A DNA stretch of 64,000 nt from Rhizobium sp. BT04 (GTDB lineage Bacteria > Pseudomonadota > Alphaproteobacteria > Rhizobiales > Rhizobiaceae): NCBI RefSeq assembly GCF_030053135.1, contig NZ_CP125652.1, forward strand, positions 3,962,501 to 4,026,500. The letters are read 5' to 3'. Below the pieces are notes generated by a model. It did no database searches and was not told the DNA's origin. It saw only the letters and a program-made list of their open reading frames with translations. Below, piece by piece: positions 1 through 10,375 of this stretch. The first letter of the stretch is position 1, and each line of letters opens with the position of its first letter. The position numbers were made by a program, and so were the translations under genes.

Positions 1-566
1 TGACTGCCGAGATGGTCGAGCGTACCATGAAGGAGATCATCGAGCCGACGATGCGCGGCATGGCCGAGAGCGGTCATCCCTTCTCCGGCGTGTTTTTCGC
101 CGGGCTGATGATCACCCGGAAGGGGCCGGAGCTGATCGAATACAATGTCCGCTTCGGCGATCCCGAATGCCAGGTGATGATGATGCGGTTGAAGAGCGAT
201 CTGCTGCCGCTGCTGCTTGCCACCGCCAACGGCACGCTCGATCAGGTAACCGCAGAATGGAACGACGATCCGGCCCTGACGGTGGTCATGGCCTCCAAGG
301 GTTATCCCGCCGCCTACGAGAAGAACACGCCGATCCTTTCCCTGCCGGATGCGGGCGAGGGCGAGAAGGTGTTTCATGCCGGCACGGCTCTGAAGGACGG
401 CGTGCTGGTCGCGACCGGCGGCCGTGTGCTCAACGTCACCGCCACGGGCGGCACGGTGGCCGCGGCCAAGGACCGGGCCTACGCGCTGCTCGACAAGGTG
501 AGATGGGAAAACGGCTTCTGCCGGCGCGACATCGGCTGGCGGGCAATCGAGCGCGAAAAAGCCTGA
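1..566 (+). CDS. purD: Phosphoribosylamine--glycine ligase, C-terminal part (5' truncated by window edge)
   Basis: This is the C-terminal part of GARS, the ATP-grasp enzyme that joins phosphoribosylamine and glycine in the second step of purine synthesis. The frame is open to the left edge, so the start lies outside the window. Visible family signatures are the stretch ending the ATP-grasp domain ([20 protein letters not shown]), the metal-site motif RFGDPECQ, and the GARS C-domain with [10 protein letters not shown]. The stop is TGA at 564-566. The next gene is co-directional after 105 bases. Identification is by motif recognition. Confidence 0.95.
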   Translation, partial: TAEMVERTMKEIIEPTMRGMAESGHPFSGVFFAGLMITRKGPELIEYNVRFGDPECQVMMMRLKSDLLPLLLATANGTLDQVTAEWNDDPALTVVMASKGYPAAYEKNTPILSLPDAGEGEKVFHAGTALKDGVLVATGGRVLNVTATGGTVAAAKDRAYALLDKVRWENGFCRRDIGWRAIEREKA

Positions 567-671
567 GATACGGTATAAACCACCGCATTCTTTAAATTTT
601 TACCCTTTCCCCTGACGGGATGGAAACAAAGCTCCGTTATACCGCCCCTACGGTAAGACGGAGGTGCGTTG

Positions 672-1133
672 ATGCGTCAGATTTTCCTCGGTGCGGCAAT
701 CCTGCTGATGGCAGGCTCAGCAATGGCGTCCTCGATAGAGGTGGTCGGCAAGACTGCTCCGCGCGCTGAAGGCAGCATCGTCACCGAAAGCTGTGCCGAT
801 TGCCCGCCGCTCCAGGCCGAGCTGACCAAGAAGGACTATACGGTGCCGGAACTGAAGCCCGGCGTCCTCCAGGCGAGTGAAATCCGTGATGTCGGCGGCG
901 AAAAGAAGATCTACCGCACCGAAGGCTGGATGGGCGGCTCGCCGGTCGTCTTCGTCAGCAAGGCGACCCCGGAAGCGATGGTTGCGGCAGCACCGTCCGC
1001 CCCGCCGGCTGACGGCATCGACATGAACGCCCAGACCGCGGCCGTCATCGGCGGCGACGTCAAGCCTGTTGCAGCTGGCATGACTGAACAGCCGGCAACC
1101 CTCAACGTTTCCGAATTCAAGCTGCGTTTCTAA
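672..1133 (+). CDS. Small secreted/periplasmic protein, possibly the HPE1-like family of rhizobia
   Basis: The ATG at 672 follows GGAGG at 660-664 and gives 153 residues; a TTG directly before it (669) is less likely. Residues 1-20 (MRQIFLGAAILLMAGSAMAS) form a clear Sec signal peptide with an Ala-x-Ser cleavage site. The mature part holds one CxxC-like pair (ESCADCPP), followed by a segment ending VFVSKATPEA and an Ala/Pro-rich linker. From memory, rhizobial proteins of this shape are named after a plant-effector HPE1-like domain, but the name does not establish a virulence role. There is no enzyme motif. A hairpin just downstream probably ends its transcript. Confidence 0.7.
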   Translation: MRQIFLGAAILLMAGSAMASSIEVVGKTAPRAEGSIVTESCADCPPLQAELTKKDYTVPELKPGVLQASEIRDVGGEKKIYRTEGWMGGSPVVFVSKATPEAMVAAAPSAPPADGIDMNAQTAAVIGGDVKPVAAGMTEQPATLNVSEFKLRF

Positions 1134-1517
1134 AAAGTTCCCTGCCCCCGCCTGATCAAGGTTTCGATCGTTTGGGGGTCCACCGCAGGTGGGCCGAATG
1201 CACCCTCGATGAGCAGCGGGGGTGCATTCCTGTTTTGATAGGGCTGGGCAAGCTGAAATTTCCAACACGAGCGATCTTGCGATCATCGGATGAAATCCGA
1301 CGCTGCGCTGTATAATTTGACCCCTTGATTTTTAGGGAAATCTGCATCGCTTTTAATAAAGTTAAAGCTTTTTTATAGGGTGGGCATCAATTGTAACTTA
1401 CCCGGTCGCAGCATGTTTGTTTTAGCAGCGGTAGACGCGCGGCCTTGTTTGGCGCGCTCGCACAGGCGGTAGAAAACCGCACCGGAATGCAGCCCACCAT
1501 TCCCGTTGCGAGGCGTC
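1134..1517. other. Intergenic region between secreted-protein gene and chemoreceptor
   Basis: 384 bases without a credible gene. It holds the terminator-like hairpin at 1196-1229 and, nearer the chemoreceptor, an AT-rich stretch (about 1320-1380) that probably contains the mcp promoter. Short reading frames here have no family resemblance or ribosome binding site. Confidence 0.6.
1196..1233 (+). terminator. Hairpin terminator after the small secreted-protein gene
   Basis: Perfect 10-bp inverted repeat GAATGCACCC (1196-1205) and GGGTGCATTC (1220-1229) with a 14-base loop, followed by CTGTTTT. The T-run is short, so efficiency is uncertain. Confidence 0.6.
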
Positions 1518-3341
1518 ATGAAAAATTTGAAGATATCGAAGCAGCTCATACTGCTGGTCGTCGGCCTGATGATTGCTTTTGCGATCGCCACGTCCCTGCA
1601 GATCCGCTCCTCGGTCGATGCGATCTATAAGGAGCGCTACGACATGCTCCGCGCCGAGGTTCAATCGGCGGTGTCCGTTCTCAAGCTTTACCAGGCCAAG
1701 GTAACCGCGGGCGAAATGACGCTCGAGGATGCCCAGAAGCAGGCCTACGCCACCGTCAACGGGATGAAATACGATCCCGACGGCTATTTCTTCGGCTATA
1801 GCTACGACGTCCAGATGATGTTCCACTACGATGCGGCGAAAGTCGGGCAGAACCTCAAGGGTCAGGCCGACAGCAAAGGCAAGCTCTACCGCGAAGAGCT
1901 GGTCAAGCTCGGGCAGCAGGGCGGCGGCCTCGTCGAATTTTATTCCACCAGTAAACCGGGCCAGCCGGCCGGTGATTACCGCAAGACGGCCTATGGCCAG
2001 GCCTTCGACCCATGGAAAGTCGTTGTCGTCACCGGGGTCTACATGGACGATCTCGATGCTCAGATAAACAGCACGATCCTCACTGCGCTCTCCGGCAGCA
2101 TCGTCCTGTTCTTCCTTGCCATGGCAGCGGCCTACGTCGTGATCCGCGGCATATCGGGACCTCTCAACAACGTCCATGCCGCCCTGAAGGCCGTCGCCGA
2201 AGAGGACGTTTCCATCGCCATCCCGCATATCGGCATGAACAATGAAGTCGGCATGATGGCAAAGGCGACGCAGTCGCTGCAGGAAAAGATCCGGGAACGC
2301 CATGCTATGTCGGATCGCGAGGCGGCCCAGCAGCTGGCGCTGGAAAACGAGCGGGAGAACAATCTGCGCCAGCAGCAGGATGAAACAGCGCTGCAGGCGC
2401 GTGTGGTGGCGACGATCGGCCAGGCGTTGGAGATGATCGCACGCGGCGACCTCACCGTCCGCTGCGCCGATCTCGGCCAGAAATACGCCGCCCTGCGCGA
2501 AAACTTCAACGATGCGCTGTCGCATCTCGAAGCCGCCATGGCCAAGGTCAGCGCCAAGGGCACCGACATCGGCACCAGCAAGGAAGAGATCCGCCGCGCC
2601 TCCAACGAGCTGTCGCAGCGCACCGAGCGCCAGGCCGCCAGCCTGGAAGAGACTTCGGCTGCTCTCGACGAGCTCACCGTCGCCGTCCGTCAGACGGCCG
2701 ATGGCGCCCATGAGGCGAGCAAGCGCGTCCACTCGGTCAGCACCGAAGCCAACCATAGCGATGCGATCGTCACCCAGGCGATCGAGGCGATGAGCGGTAT
2801 CGAGAAGTCGTCGTCGGAGATCACCAAGATCATCGGCGTCATCGACGAGATCGCCTTCCAGACCAACCTGCTGGCGCTGAATGCCGGCGTCGAGGCGGCC
2901 CGTGCCGGTGAATCCGGCAAGGGTTTTGCCGTCGTCGCCCAGGAAGTGCGCGAACTTGCCCAGCGCTCGGCTGCTGCGGCCAAGGAGATCAAGGACCAGA
3001 TCGCCCGCTCCTCCAGCCAGGTCGACCATGGCGTCCGCCTGGTCGGCGAGGCCGGCGAGGCGCTGAAGCGTATCTCCGACCAGATCAAGGCCGCCAACGA
3101 GATCGTCGCCAAGATCGCCCACAGCGCTTCCGAGCAGGATACGACGCTGCGCTCGATTTCCTCCTCGATGAACCAGCTCGACGCCGCCACCCAGCAGAAC
3201 GCCGCCATGGCCGAGGAGACGACGGCATCGGCCGAAACGCTGGCCAGCGACACCGACGAGCTGATCGACCTCATCCGCGGCTTCCGCGTCAGCGGCGAAG
3301 GTGCTGCCCCGGCTGCGCATCAGGGTCGCCGCGCCGCTTAA
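1518..3341 (+). CDS. Methyl-accepting chemotaxis protein with single Cache sensor domain
   Basis: A 607-residue transducer from the ATG at 1518. The N-terminal membrane helix lies at about 8-30. A periplasmic sCache_2-like domain follows at about 35-180, with the typical DGYFFGYSYD and later VVVVTGVYMDD segments. A second helix spans about 187-210, then HAMP and a long coiled coil. The signalling hairpin tip is [20 protein letters not shown]. The C-terminus ends GRRAA and lacks the xWxxF CheR/CheB tether present on the other receptor in this window (33394-35331). It senses a small periplasmic ligand, probably an organic acid as for many sCache receptors (inference), and signals to CheA/CheW encoded elsewhere. 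Confidence 0.93.
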   Translation: MKNLKISKQLILLVVGLMIAFAIATSLQIRSSVDAIYKERYDMLRAEVQSAVSVLKLYQAKVTAGEMTLEDAQKQAYATVNGMKYDPDGYFFGYSYDVQMMFHYDAAKVGQNLKGQADSKGKLYREELVKLGQQGGGLVEFYSTSKPGQPAGDYRKTAYGQAFDPWKVVVVTGVYMDDLDAQINSTILTALSGSIVLFFLAMAAAYVVIRGISGPLNNVHAALKAVAEEDVSIAIPHIGMNNEVGMMAKATQSLQEKIRERHAMSDREAAQQLALENERENNLRQQQDETALQARVVATIGQALEMIARGDLTVRCADLGQKYAALRENFNDALSHLEAAMAKVSAKGTDIGTSKEEIRRASNELSQRTERQAASLEETSAALDELTVAVRQTADGAHEASKRVHSVSTEANHSDAIVTQAIEAMSGIEKSSSEITKIIGVIDEIAFQTNLLALNAGVEAARAGESGKGFAVVAQEVRELAQRSAAAAKEIKDQIARSSSQVDHGVRLVGEAGEALKRISDQIKAANEIVAKIAHSASEQDTTLRSISSSMNQLDAATQQNAAMAEETTASAETLASDTDELIDLIRGFRVSGEGAAPAAHQGRRAA

Positions 3342-3342
3342 A

Positions 3343-3396
3343 GCAACTCCAGGAAAAGTGCGAAGCGGTTTTCCGTCAGGAATTGCGTAAAGACAA
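3343..3396. repeat. Short interspersed dyad repeat (aaaagtgcgaagcggtttt type)
   Basis: The segment has the core aaaagtgcgaagcggttttc flanked by caactcc and ggaattgcg. Related versions occur at 10371-10412 (degenerate) and, with a different flank, at 38303-38351, always between genes. Function unknown. Confidence 0.6.
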
Positions 3397-3570
3397 AAAC
3401 GGCGAGGCGCCAAAGGCGTTTATCACCAAATTCTCAGCGGCCGTCGGTTCTCCGGCGGCCGTGCCGTTTGTCGATGCCGCCGTTTCAACGATTCCTCACG
3501 CTGGACAGCACCGGAACTGCTTGCTTATGGATGCTCAGGTCAAGCTCACGCCTACGGTTTGCGCCGATGG

Positions 3571-3676
3571 CTGCCCCTCACCCTAACCTGCGAGAGGTGA
3601 GCGAGGAATAGAGAGGTCGCGCCATCCCCCTTTGCCCGCGAGCGGGGAGAAGGGGGCGGCAGCCGGATGGGGCAAG
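3571..3676. repeat. RIME1-like rhizobial intergenic palindromic element
   Basis: Begins CTGCCCCTCACCCTAA and ends GGCGGCAGCCGGATG, with the internal palindrome GCGAGCGGGGAGAAG. The same blocks recur at 18697, 36155, 46404, 54594 and 62328. This matches the established description of Rhizobium-specific intergenic mosaic elements; the assignment is from memory of that consensus. Confidence 0.75.
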
Positions 3677-3716
3677 CTCCGACGAAAATGCAGCGCCATC
3701 CGGCCGAAGCCGAATA

Positions 3717-5831
3717 TCACCCCGAAATCTTCGAGAAATCCGCAACCGTTCCCGTCGCCTCGCGGATCAACCGCAGCAGGGCGAGACGGTTGGCGCGGAT
3801 GGCGGCGTCCTCGTCGTTGACGAGCACGTCTTCGAAGAAGCGGTCGACCGGGCCGCGCAGCTTGGAAAGCGCTTCCATTGCCGAGCGGAAATCCTCGCCG
3901 GCGACGGCGTCCGACGCATCCTTCGAGGCGCTGGAGATCGCGGCGAACAATTCCTTCTCGGCATCGAGCTTCAGAAGCGCTTGCGAAACGCCGTCGGCGA
4001 TCACGGTGCCCTTCTTTTCCTCGGCGGCGAGCAACTGCGTCGCCCGCTTGGTGCCGGCGAGCAGATTCTTGCCGTCTTCCGAGGTGATGAAGGCCGTCAG
4101 CGCTTCGACGCGGCGCGCCACCATCAACAGGTCGTCGGCATCCGCCGTCAGCACCGCGTCGATGAGATCGTGGCGGGCGCCCTGGTCGCGCAGATAGACC
4201 TTGAGGCGGTCGTGGAAGAAGGAGAGGAGATCGATATCCCTGGTCGTCGCCAGCAGCGGCAGGCGGATTCTTCGCTCCAAGAGGATCCTGACGACACCGA
4301 GGGCCGCACGCCGCAACGCGAACGGGTCCTTCGACCCCGTGGGCTTTTCATCGATCGCCCAGAAGCCGATCAGCGTATCGAGCTTGTCGGCAAGCGCGAC
4401 GGTGATCGCCACCTTGTCCTCCGGCACGCGGTCCGACGGCCCCTGCGGCTTGTAGTGATCCTCCACCGCGGCGGCAACGGAAGCATCCTCGCCCTGCAGT
4501 GCCGCATATTTGCGGCCCATCAGGCCCTGCAGTTCCGGGAATTCGCCGACCGCTTCCGTACGAAGATCGGCCTTGGCGAGCACGGCAGCGCGATCGACCA
4601 GAGCCGCGTCGGCGCCGGTGATCTTTGCTAGCTCCTTTGCAAGCGCCCGGATGCGGGCGACGCGTACGCCCTGCGTGCCGAGCTTGGCATGGAAGGTGAC
4701 GTCGAGCGCATCCAGCTTGGCCATGCGCTGGTCGAGCGGCTTGTTCAGGTCGAGGCCGAACTTTGCCGCCGAAGCCGTGAGCGTCTCGAGATCCGGCAGG
4801 TTGCCCTGGTCGCGCTTCCAGAAATGCAGCGCGTCGGAAAGCCTTGCCCGCACCACCTTGCCATTGCCGTGGACGATTTCCTTGCCGCCGTCGCTTGCCT
4901 GGATATTGGAGACGAGGATGAACTTGTTCGACAGCGCTTCGCCGCTCTGTGGCCGCGTCACGAAGCACTTCTGGTTGGTCTTGATCGTCAGCCGGATGAT
5001 TTCCGAGGGAATGGAGAGATAATCCTCCTCGAAAGAGCCCATCAGCACCTGCGGCCATTCGACGAGGCCGGAGACTTCCTCCAGCAGGCCTTCGTCTTCC
5101 ACCAGCTCCAGCCCATTGGCAAAGGCGATGTCGCGGGCGTCGTGCAGGATGATATCCTTACGCCGCTCGGCATCGAGGATGACTTTCGCCTTTTCCAGGT
5201 TCGCCGCATAATCGTCGAAGCGCCGGACGGTGATCGCCTCGGGCGCATGGAAACGGTGGCCATAGGTGATGTTGGAAGCGGTGATGCCGTCGATCTCGAA
5301 GGGGATGACGGTGGTTTCTTCATGCTCCGGACCGAAGGTGCAGACGATCGACTGCAGCGGCCGCACCCAGCGCAGCGCGCCGGGCCTGGAGGAAGCCTTG
5401 CCCCAGCGCATCGATTTCGGCCAGGGAAAATCGCGGATGATGCCGGGCATGACATTGGTGACGATCTCTTCGGTCGCACGGCCGGGCTTGGAGATGACCG
5501 CGACGTAGAAATCGCCCTTCTTCGGATCGCTCACCACCTGCGCGTCAGAGACCGAGGACAAGCCCGCGCCGCGCAGAAAACCTTCGATCGCCTTCTCGTT
5601 GGCATCGGTGCGCGGCCCCTTGCGCTCCTCGCGCACATCGGCCGAGCGTGCCGTCAGGCCGTGAATATCGAGCGCCAGCCGCCGCGGCGTCCAGTATTCG
5701 CGCGCGCCCTCGTAGGACAGGCCCGCTTCGACAAGCGCATCGGTGACGAGCTTCTTCAGGTCGCCGGCAGCCTTGCGCTGCATGCGGGCCGGAATCTCTT
5801 CGGAGCGGAGTTCGAGAAGAAGGTTTGGCAT
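3717..5831 (-). CDS. glyS: Glycyl-tRNA synthetase beta subunit
   Basis: 704 residues, the usual length for the beta chain of the bacterial alpha2beta2 GlyRS. The N-terminus [17 protein letters not shown] is the family hallmark, and the C-terminal part resembles the anticodon-binding region (the DALRxR-like stretch near [11 protein letters not shown]). The beta chain binds tRNA-Gly while the alpha chain (GlyQ) activates glycine. No glyQ is present in this window: the upstream neighbour is the divergent tex gene, so glyQ must lie elsewhere. The start is the ATG at 5831; the 219-bp region to tex must hold both promoters. Confidence 0.97.
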   Translation of the reverse strand: MPNLLLELRSEEIPARMQRKAAGDLKKLVTDALVEAGLSYEGAREYWTPRRLALDIHGLTARSADVREERKGPRTDANEKAIEGFLRGAGLSSVSDAQVVSDPKKGDFYVAVISKPGRATEEIVTNVMPGIIRDFPWPKSMRWGKASSRPGALRWVRPLQSIVCTFGPEHEETTVIPFEIDGITASNITYGHRFHAPEAITVRRFDDYAANLEKAKVILDAERRKDIILHDARDIAFANGLELVEDEGLLEEVSGLVEWPQVLMGSFEEDYLSIPSEIIRLTIKTNQKCFVTRPQSGEALSNKFILVSNIQASDGGKEIVHGNGKVVRARLSDALHFWKRDQGNLPDLETLTASAAKFGLDLNKPLDQRMAKLDALDVTFHAKLGTQGVRVARIRALAKELAKITGADAALVDRAAVLAKADLRTEAVGEFPELQGLMGRKYAALQGEDASVAAAVEDHYKPQGPSDRVPEDKVAITVALADKLDTLIGFWAIDEKPTGSKDPFALRRAALGVVRILLERRIRLPLLATTRDIDLLSFFHDRLKVYLRDQGARHDLIDAVLTADADDLLMVARRVEALTAFITSEDGKNLLAGTKRATQLLAAEEKKGTVIADGVSQALLKLDAEKELFAAISSASKDASDAVAGEDFRSAMEALSKLRGPVDRFFEDVLVNDEDAAIRANRLALLRLIREATGTVADFSKISG

Positions 5832-6050
5832 GTCGAATTTCCTTGCCTCCCGAGACAGGGGAGGGATGGCATGGGCGCCGGGTCAAAACGTTGCTTCTGC
5901 TAGCAAAGAATGGCGCATCTGCACAACCGCAAAATCGCCGCCTTTCCGGCATGCTTATCCTGTGGATCGCCGCTTGCCTGTAAACTCCAACATTGCCTTG
6001 CCGCTTTTCGCCGCTATGGTCCCGCAACTTTCGTCGACATAGGAAATCCC

Positions 6051-8360
6051 ATGGCCGCAGACCTCCGTTTCCTCGCAGCCCGCATCTCCGCCGAAATCAA
6101 CGCCCGGCCCGACCAGGCCAAAGCCGCGATCGAGCTGCTCGACGAGGGCGCCACCGTGCCCTTCATCGCCCGCTATCGCAAAGAGGTGACGGGCGGGTTG
6201 GATGATACGCAGCTGCGCAATCTCGCCGAGCGGCTGGTCTATCTGCGCGAGCTCGAAGCCCGCCGCGACGCGATCGTCGAATCGATCACCGGCCAGGGCA
6301 AGATGACCGACGAGCTGATGACCAAGGTCTCGGGCGCCGAAACCAAGGCCGAGCTCGAGGATCTCTATCTGCCCTACAAGCCGAAGCGCCGCACGCGCGC
6401 CGAAATCGCCCGTGAACGCGGCCTCGGCCCGCTCGCCGAGGCGATCCTCACTGAGCGCGGCCGGGGGCCGGCGGTGCTGGCCGAAGGCTTCATCACGGCA
6501 GATGTGCCGGATGTGAAGACGGCGCTCGAAGGCGCGCGCGACATTGTCGCCGAAGGTTTTGCCGAAAATGCCGACCTGCTCGGCAGATTGCGCGCCCATA
6601 TGCGCCAGGCTTCGCTGCTAAAGGCCCGGGTCGTCGACGGCAAGCAGGCGACGGGCGAGAAGTTCTCCGACTATTTCGACCATTCCGAACGCTGGGCGAC
6701 CGCCCCCGGCCACCGCGCGCTCGCCATGCTGCGCGGCTGGAACGAGGAGGTGCTGACGCTGACGATCGAGGCCGACGCCGAGACCGCCTCGCCGAACAAG
6801 CCGGTCGAACGCATGATCGCGGCCGCCTATGAGATCGGGACGAGCCGTCCCGGCGACCGCTGGCTGATGGAGGTTGCAAGCTGGACCTGGCGAGTGAAGC
6901 TCTCCATGTCGCTGTCGCTCGACCTGATGCGGGAACTGCGCGAAAGGGCCGAAGAGGAAGCGATCCATGTCTTCGCCCGCAATCTCAAGGATCTGCTGCT
7001 CGCAGCACCCGCCGGCTCGCGCGCGACGATGGGTCTCGATCCAGGCATCCGCACCGGCGTCAAGGTCGCCGTCGTCGACGGCACCGGCAAGGTGGTGGCG
7101 ACATCGACCGTCTATCCCTTCCAGCCGCGCAACGACGTGCGCGGCGCCCAGGTCGAGCTCGCATCGCTGATCCGCAAGCACAATGTCGAACTGATCTCGA
7201 TCGGCAACGGCACCGGCAGCCGCGAAACCGAAAAGCTGGTGGCCGACATGCTGGCCGAATTGCCGGCGCCGAAGCCGACCAAGGTCATCGTGTCGGAAGC
7301 CGGCGCCTCGGTCTATTCCGCCTCGGCGACTGCAGCGGCCGAATTTCCCGATCTCGATGTGTCGCTACGCGGCGCCGTCTCCATCGCGCGGCGCCTGCAG
7401 GATCCCTTGGCCGAACTCGTCAAGATCGAGCCGAAGTCGATCGGCGTCGGCCAGTATCAGCACGACGTCGACCAGCAGAAGCTGTCGCGTTCGCTCGATG
7501 CCGTGGTCGAAGATGCGGTGAATGCCGTCGGTGTCGATCTCAACACCGCGTCTGCGCCGCTGCTGTCTCGCGTTTCCGGCCTCGGCCCGTCGATTGCCGA
7601 CGCCATCGTCCGTCACCGCGACTGCGAAGGCCGTTTCGAGACCCGGCGGGATCTTTTGAAGGTCGCCCGCCTCGGCGGCCGCACCTTCGAACAATGCGCC
7701 GGCTTCCTGCGCATCCCCAACGGCAAGGAGCCGCTCGATGCCTCCTCGGTCCACCCGGAAGCCTATGGCGTCGCCAAGAAGATCGTCGCTGCCTGCGGCC
7801 GTGATCTGCGCGCGCTGATGGGCGACAGCGCCGTCCTGAAATCGGTCGATCCGCGTCAGTTCATCGACGAGAAATTCGGTCTGCCGACGGTCAGGGACAT
7901 CATCGCCGAGCTGGAAAAACCCGGCCGCGACCCGCGTCCGAGCTTCAAGACTGCGACCTTCGCCGAGGGCGTCAACGAAATTTCCGACCTGAAGCCCGGC
8001 ATGATGCTGGAAGGCACGGTGACCAATGTCGCCGCCTTCGGCGCCTTCGTCGATATCGGCGTGCACCAGGATGGTCTGGTGCATGTGTCCCAGCTTGCCG
8101 ATCGCTTCGTCAAGGATCCGCACGAGGTCGTCAAGGCGGGTGATGTCGTCAAGGTGCGAGTGGTCGAAGTCGATGCCAAGCGCAAGCGCATCGCTCTGTC
8201 GATGAAGCGCGATGACGGTTCTGCTGCACCGCCGCCGCGGGGTGATTCTCGCGGCAACCAGGGCTCCCGGCCGCAGAACGAGCGCCGGCCGGCCGCCGCC
8301 AAACCGGAGAGCCAGGGCGCTTTCGGCGCAGCCCTTGCCGAAGCCATGAAGCGAAAATAA
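6051..8360 (+). CDS. tex: Tex family RNA-binding protein (transcription accessory factor)
   Basis: 769 residues from the ATG at 6051, chosen over an upstream extension because AGGA lies six to nine bases before it and Tex proteins begin this way. The order fits Tex: N-terminal helical region with [21 protein letters not shown], YqgF-like RNase H fold ([18 protein letters not shown]), helix-hairpin-helix segment ([20 protein letters not shown]), and C-terminal S1 domain ([20 protein letters not shown]). A low-complexity Arg/Gly/Pro tail follows. Tex binds nucleic acids and affects transcription and stress tolerance in other bacteria. Confidence 0.96.
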   Translation: MAADLRFLAARISAEINARPDQAKAAIELLDEGATVPFIARYRKEVTGGLDDTQLRNLAERLVYLRELEARRDAIVESITGQGKMTDELMTKVSGAETKAELEDLYLPYKPKRRTRAEIARERGLGPLAEAILTERGRGPAVLAEGFITADVPDVKTALEGARDIVAEGFAENADLLGRLRAHMRQASLLKARVVDGKQATGEKFSDYFDHSERWATAPGHRALAMLRGWNEEVLTLTIEADAETASPNKPVERMIAAAYEIGTSRPGDRWLMEVASWTWRVKLSMSLSLDLMRELRERAEEEAIHVFARNLKDLLLAAPAGSRATMGLDPGIRTGVKVAVVDGTGKVVATSTVYPFQPRNDVRGAQVELASLIRKHNVELISIGNGTGSRETEKLVADMLAELPAPKPTKVIVSEAGASVYSASATAAAEFPDLDVSLRGAVSIARRLQDPLAELVKIEPKSIGVGQYQHDVDQQKLSRSLDAVVEDAVNAVGVDLNTASAPLLSRVSGLGPSIADAIVRHRDCEGRFETRRDLLKVARLGGRTFEQCAGFLRIPNGKEPLDASSVHPEAYGVAKKIVAACGRDLRALMGDSAVLKSVDPRQFIDEKFGLPTVRDIIAELEKPGRDPRPSFKTATFAEGVNEISDLKPGMMLEGTVTNVAAFGAFVDIGVHQDGLVHVSQLADRFVKDPHEVVKAGDVVKVRVVEVDAKRKRIALSMKRDDGSAAPPPRGDSRGNQGSRPQNERRPAAAKPESQGAFGAALAEAMKRK

Positions 8361-8460
8361 GGGCTTAGCCGGCATTTTGGCAAAAATGCAACAGTTTGCC
8401 CGCGTTATTTCAAGAGTGCTAAATCCGGCGCTTGTAAGGCGAAAGAGAGCTACTAAGTTG

Positions 8461-8480
8461 ATGTGACCATCCTGTCACAT
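8461..8480. promoter_or_regulatory. Inverted repeat just upstream of the cfa-like gene
   Basis: Perfect 7-bp arms ATGTGAC (8461-8467) and GTCACAT (8474-8480) with a 6-base spacer, ending 13 bases before the start codon. It resembles a Crp/Fnr-type site, but the TGTGA/TCACA half-sites are spaced by eight bases rather than six. It may be an operator or a 5'-leader hairpin. Confidence 0.45.
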
Positions 8481-8493
8481 TTGCGAGGCGTCC

Positions 8494-9753
8494 GTGGCGT
8501 CAGCTTTCCTTTCGATCGTCCAGCAAATCATCCGCAAGGGTTCGTTGAAACTTACCCTTGCCAATGGCGAGACCCACTTGATCGGCGACGGCACGGGTGA
8601 AACCGTTGTCGCCCGCCTTGCCGATCAGGAGGCCGAGGACGCCATTCGCCGCGACCCGACGATGAAGCTCGGCGAAATGTACATGCAGGGCCGCTTCATT
8701 CTCGAACAGGGCAACATTTACGATTTCCTGTCGCTGGTGAAGCAGAACACCACCAACGAGATCTTCGATTTCAAGATGGCGGCACTGCTCCTGGGCCGCA
8801 TTGCCTGGCAGCAGCTGAAGAGCCGCGTGCCGGTCAATCGCAACAAGCACAACGTCGCCCATCATTATGACCTGTCGGCCAAGCTCTTCGATCTTTTCCT
8901 CGACGAGGACTGGCAATATTCGTGCGCCTATTTCGAGCCGCCGGGCATCAGTCTCGATGAGGCGCAGCTCGCCAAGAAACGCCATATCGCCGCCAAGCTT
9001 CTGCTTCAGCCCAACCAGCGTATCCTGGAGATCGGCTCGGGCTGGGGCGGCATGGGCATGTACCTGACGGAAGCGACTGATGGAGCCGATTTCACCGGCA
9101 TTACGCTCAGCGAAGAACAGCTCAAGGTCTCCCGCGCCCGCGCCGAAAAGCGCGGCCTTGCCGACCGCGTGCGTTTCGAGCTGCAGGATTATCGCAGCAT
9201 GACGGGCAAGAAGTTCGACCGCATCGTCTCGGTCGGCATGTTCGAACATGTGGGTATCGGCAATTACGCCAACTTCTTCCGCAAGGTATCGGATCTCCTC
9301 GACGATAACGGTGTCATGGTGCTGCATTCGATCGGCCGCCCGAAGCCGAGCTTCGGCACCAACGCCTTTATCGAGAAGTATATTTTCCCCGGCGGCTACA
9401 TTCCTTCCGTCGGCGAGGTCTTGCCGCCGCTCGAAAAGGCGGGGCTCTTGGTCAAGGATGTCGAAATCCTGCCGATGCATTATGCCTATACGCTGCGCCA
9501 TTGGCGCGAGCGTTTCGTGGCGCGCAAGGCCGAAGCCGTGGCGCTTTACGACGAACAGTTCTTCCGCATGTGGGAATTCTATCTGGCGGGTTCCGAAATG
9601 GGCTTCCGCTGGGACGAACTCTTCATCCTGCAGATCCAGATCGCCAAGAACCAGTTCGCCGTTCCCGACAATCGCAATTACATCGCGCACAACGAGACGA
9701 AGCTGAAGGAATTCGAGGCGAGGCGCGCGCCGCTCGAAAAGGTAATTTTCTGA
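8494..9753 (+). CDS. cfa: Cyclopropane-fatty-acyl-phospholipid synthase family methyltransferase
   Basis: 419 residues from the GTG at 8494, with GAGG at 8485-8488 as ribosome binding site. A CFA synthase-like N-terminal domain is followed by the SAM-binding motif ILEIGSGWGGMGMYL and the family stretches HHYDLSAKLFDLFLDEDWQY and IVSVGMFEHVG. The enzyme adds a methylene across cis double bonds of membrane lipid acyl chains, which in rhizobia responds to stationary phase and acid. Rhizobia often have more than one paralogue, so cfa1/cfa2 assignment is not possible here. A phosphatase gene follows after 34 bases. Confidence 0.93.
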   Translation: MASAFLSIVQQIIRKGSLKLTLANGETHLIGDGTGETVVARLADQEAEDAIRRDPTMKLGEMYMQGRFILEQGNIYDFLSLVKQNTTNEIFDFKMAALLLGRIAWQQLKSRVPVNRNKHNVAHHYDLSAKLFDLFLDEDWQYSCAYFEPPGISLDEAQLAKKRHIAAKLLLQPNQRILEIGSGWGGMGMYLTEATDGADFTGITLSEEQLKVSRARAEKRGLADRVRFELQDYRSMTGKKFDRIVSVGMFEHVGIGNYANFFRKVSDLLDDNGVMVLHSIGRPKPSFGTNAFIEKYIFPGGYIPSVGEVLPPLEKAGLLVKDVEILPMHYAYTLRHWRERFVARKAEAVALYDEQFFRMWEFYLAGSEMGFRWDELFILQIQIAKNQFAVPDNRNYIAHNETKLKEFEARRAPLEKVIF

Positions 9754-9787
9754 GCGACAGCGCTTGTGCCGGCCATAATGAAAGGGC

Positions 9788-10375
9788 ATGCCGATGAGCA
9801 GTGCGTTTCCCGAGATCTATCTCGTCCGGCACGGTGAAACCGAGTGGAGCCGTTCCGGGCGCCATACCGGGCGAACCGATATTCCGTTGACGGCAAATGG
9901 CGAGGCTGCCGCCGGCAAGCTCTCCGAACGGCTTGCGGGCCTGACCTTCTCCGCCGTCTGGTCGAGCCCGTCCGCTCGCGCCCGCCGAACCTGCGCGCTC
10001 GCCGGCTTCGGATCGGGCGCGGTCATCAGGGACGATCTCGCCGAATGGGACTACGGCGCCTATGAGGGCATCACCACCAAGGAAATCTTGGCCGGCCGCC
10101 CCGGCTGGCAGCTCTTTCGCGACGGCTGCCCGAATGGCGAGTTCGCCGCCGATGTCGGTGCCCGCGCCGACGCCGTCATCCATGCGCTTCGCGAGGCGGC
10201 AAGCACCATCCTGATCTTCTCCAGCTCACATTTCCTGCGGGTGCTCGCCGCCCGCTGGCTCGGCCTGCCGCCGGAAGGCGGCGCGCATTTCTCGCTCGAT
10301 ACCACAAGCATCAGCGTGCTCGGCTACGAGCACGACCTGACCGAACCAGTCATCCGCCAGTGGAACCAGCGGTAA
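9788..10375 (+). CDS. Histidine phosphatase family protein
   Basis: 195 residues (ATG at 9788; a second in-frame ATG at 9794). The RHG catalytic motif is in YLVRHGETEW near residue 14, and the second catalytic His in LIFSSSHFLRVLAARW, as in phosphoglycerate-mutase-like phosphatases. EWDYGAYEG carries the family Glu. The substrate cannot be told from sequence. It lies 34 bases after the cfa-like gene on the same strand and may share its transcript. A second, unrelated-in-context member of the family lies at 62578-63168. Confidence 0.9.
   Translation: MPMSSAFPEIYLVRHGETEWSRSGRHTGRTDIPLTANGEAAAGKLSERLAGLTFSAVWSSPSARARRTCALAGFGSGAVIRDDLAEWDYGAYEGITTKEILAGRPGWQLFRDGCPNGEFAADVGARADAVIHALREAASTILIFSSSHFLRVLAARWLGLPPEGGAHFSLDTTSISVLGYEHDLTEPVIRQWNQR

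Larger units (their letters stand above)
3342..3716. other. Intergenic region with two repeat elements
   Basis: 375 bases between the convergent mcp and glyS genes. It contains a short dyad repeat right after mcp (3343-3396), a GC-rich hairpin-like stretch (about 3436-3466), and a RIME1-like element (3571-3676). No gene is supported. Confidence 0.7.

Noticed and set aside
1422..3413. 663-codon open frame antisense to the chemoreceptor
   Set aside because: Mirror-frame artefact of GC-rich codon use; low-complexity Gly/Leu/Asp composition, no family motifs, and the sense strand is a clear MCP.
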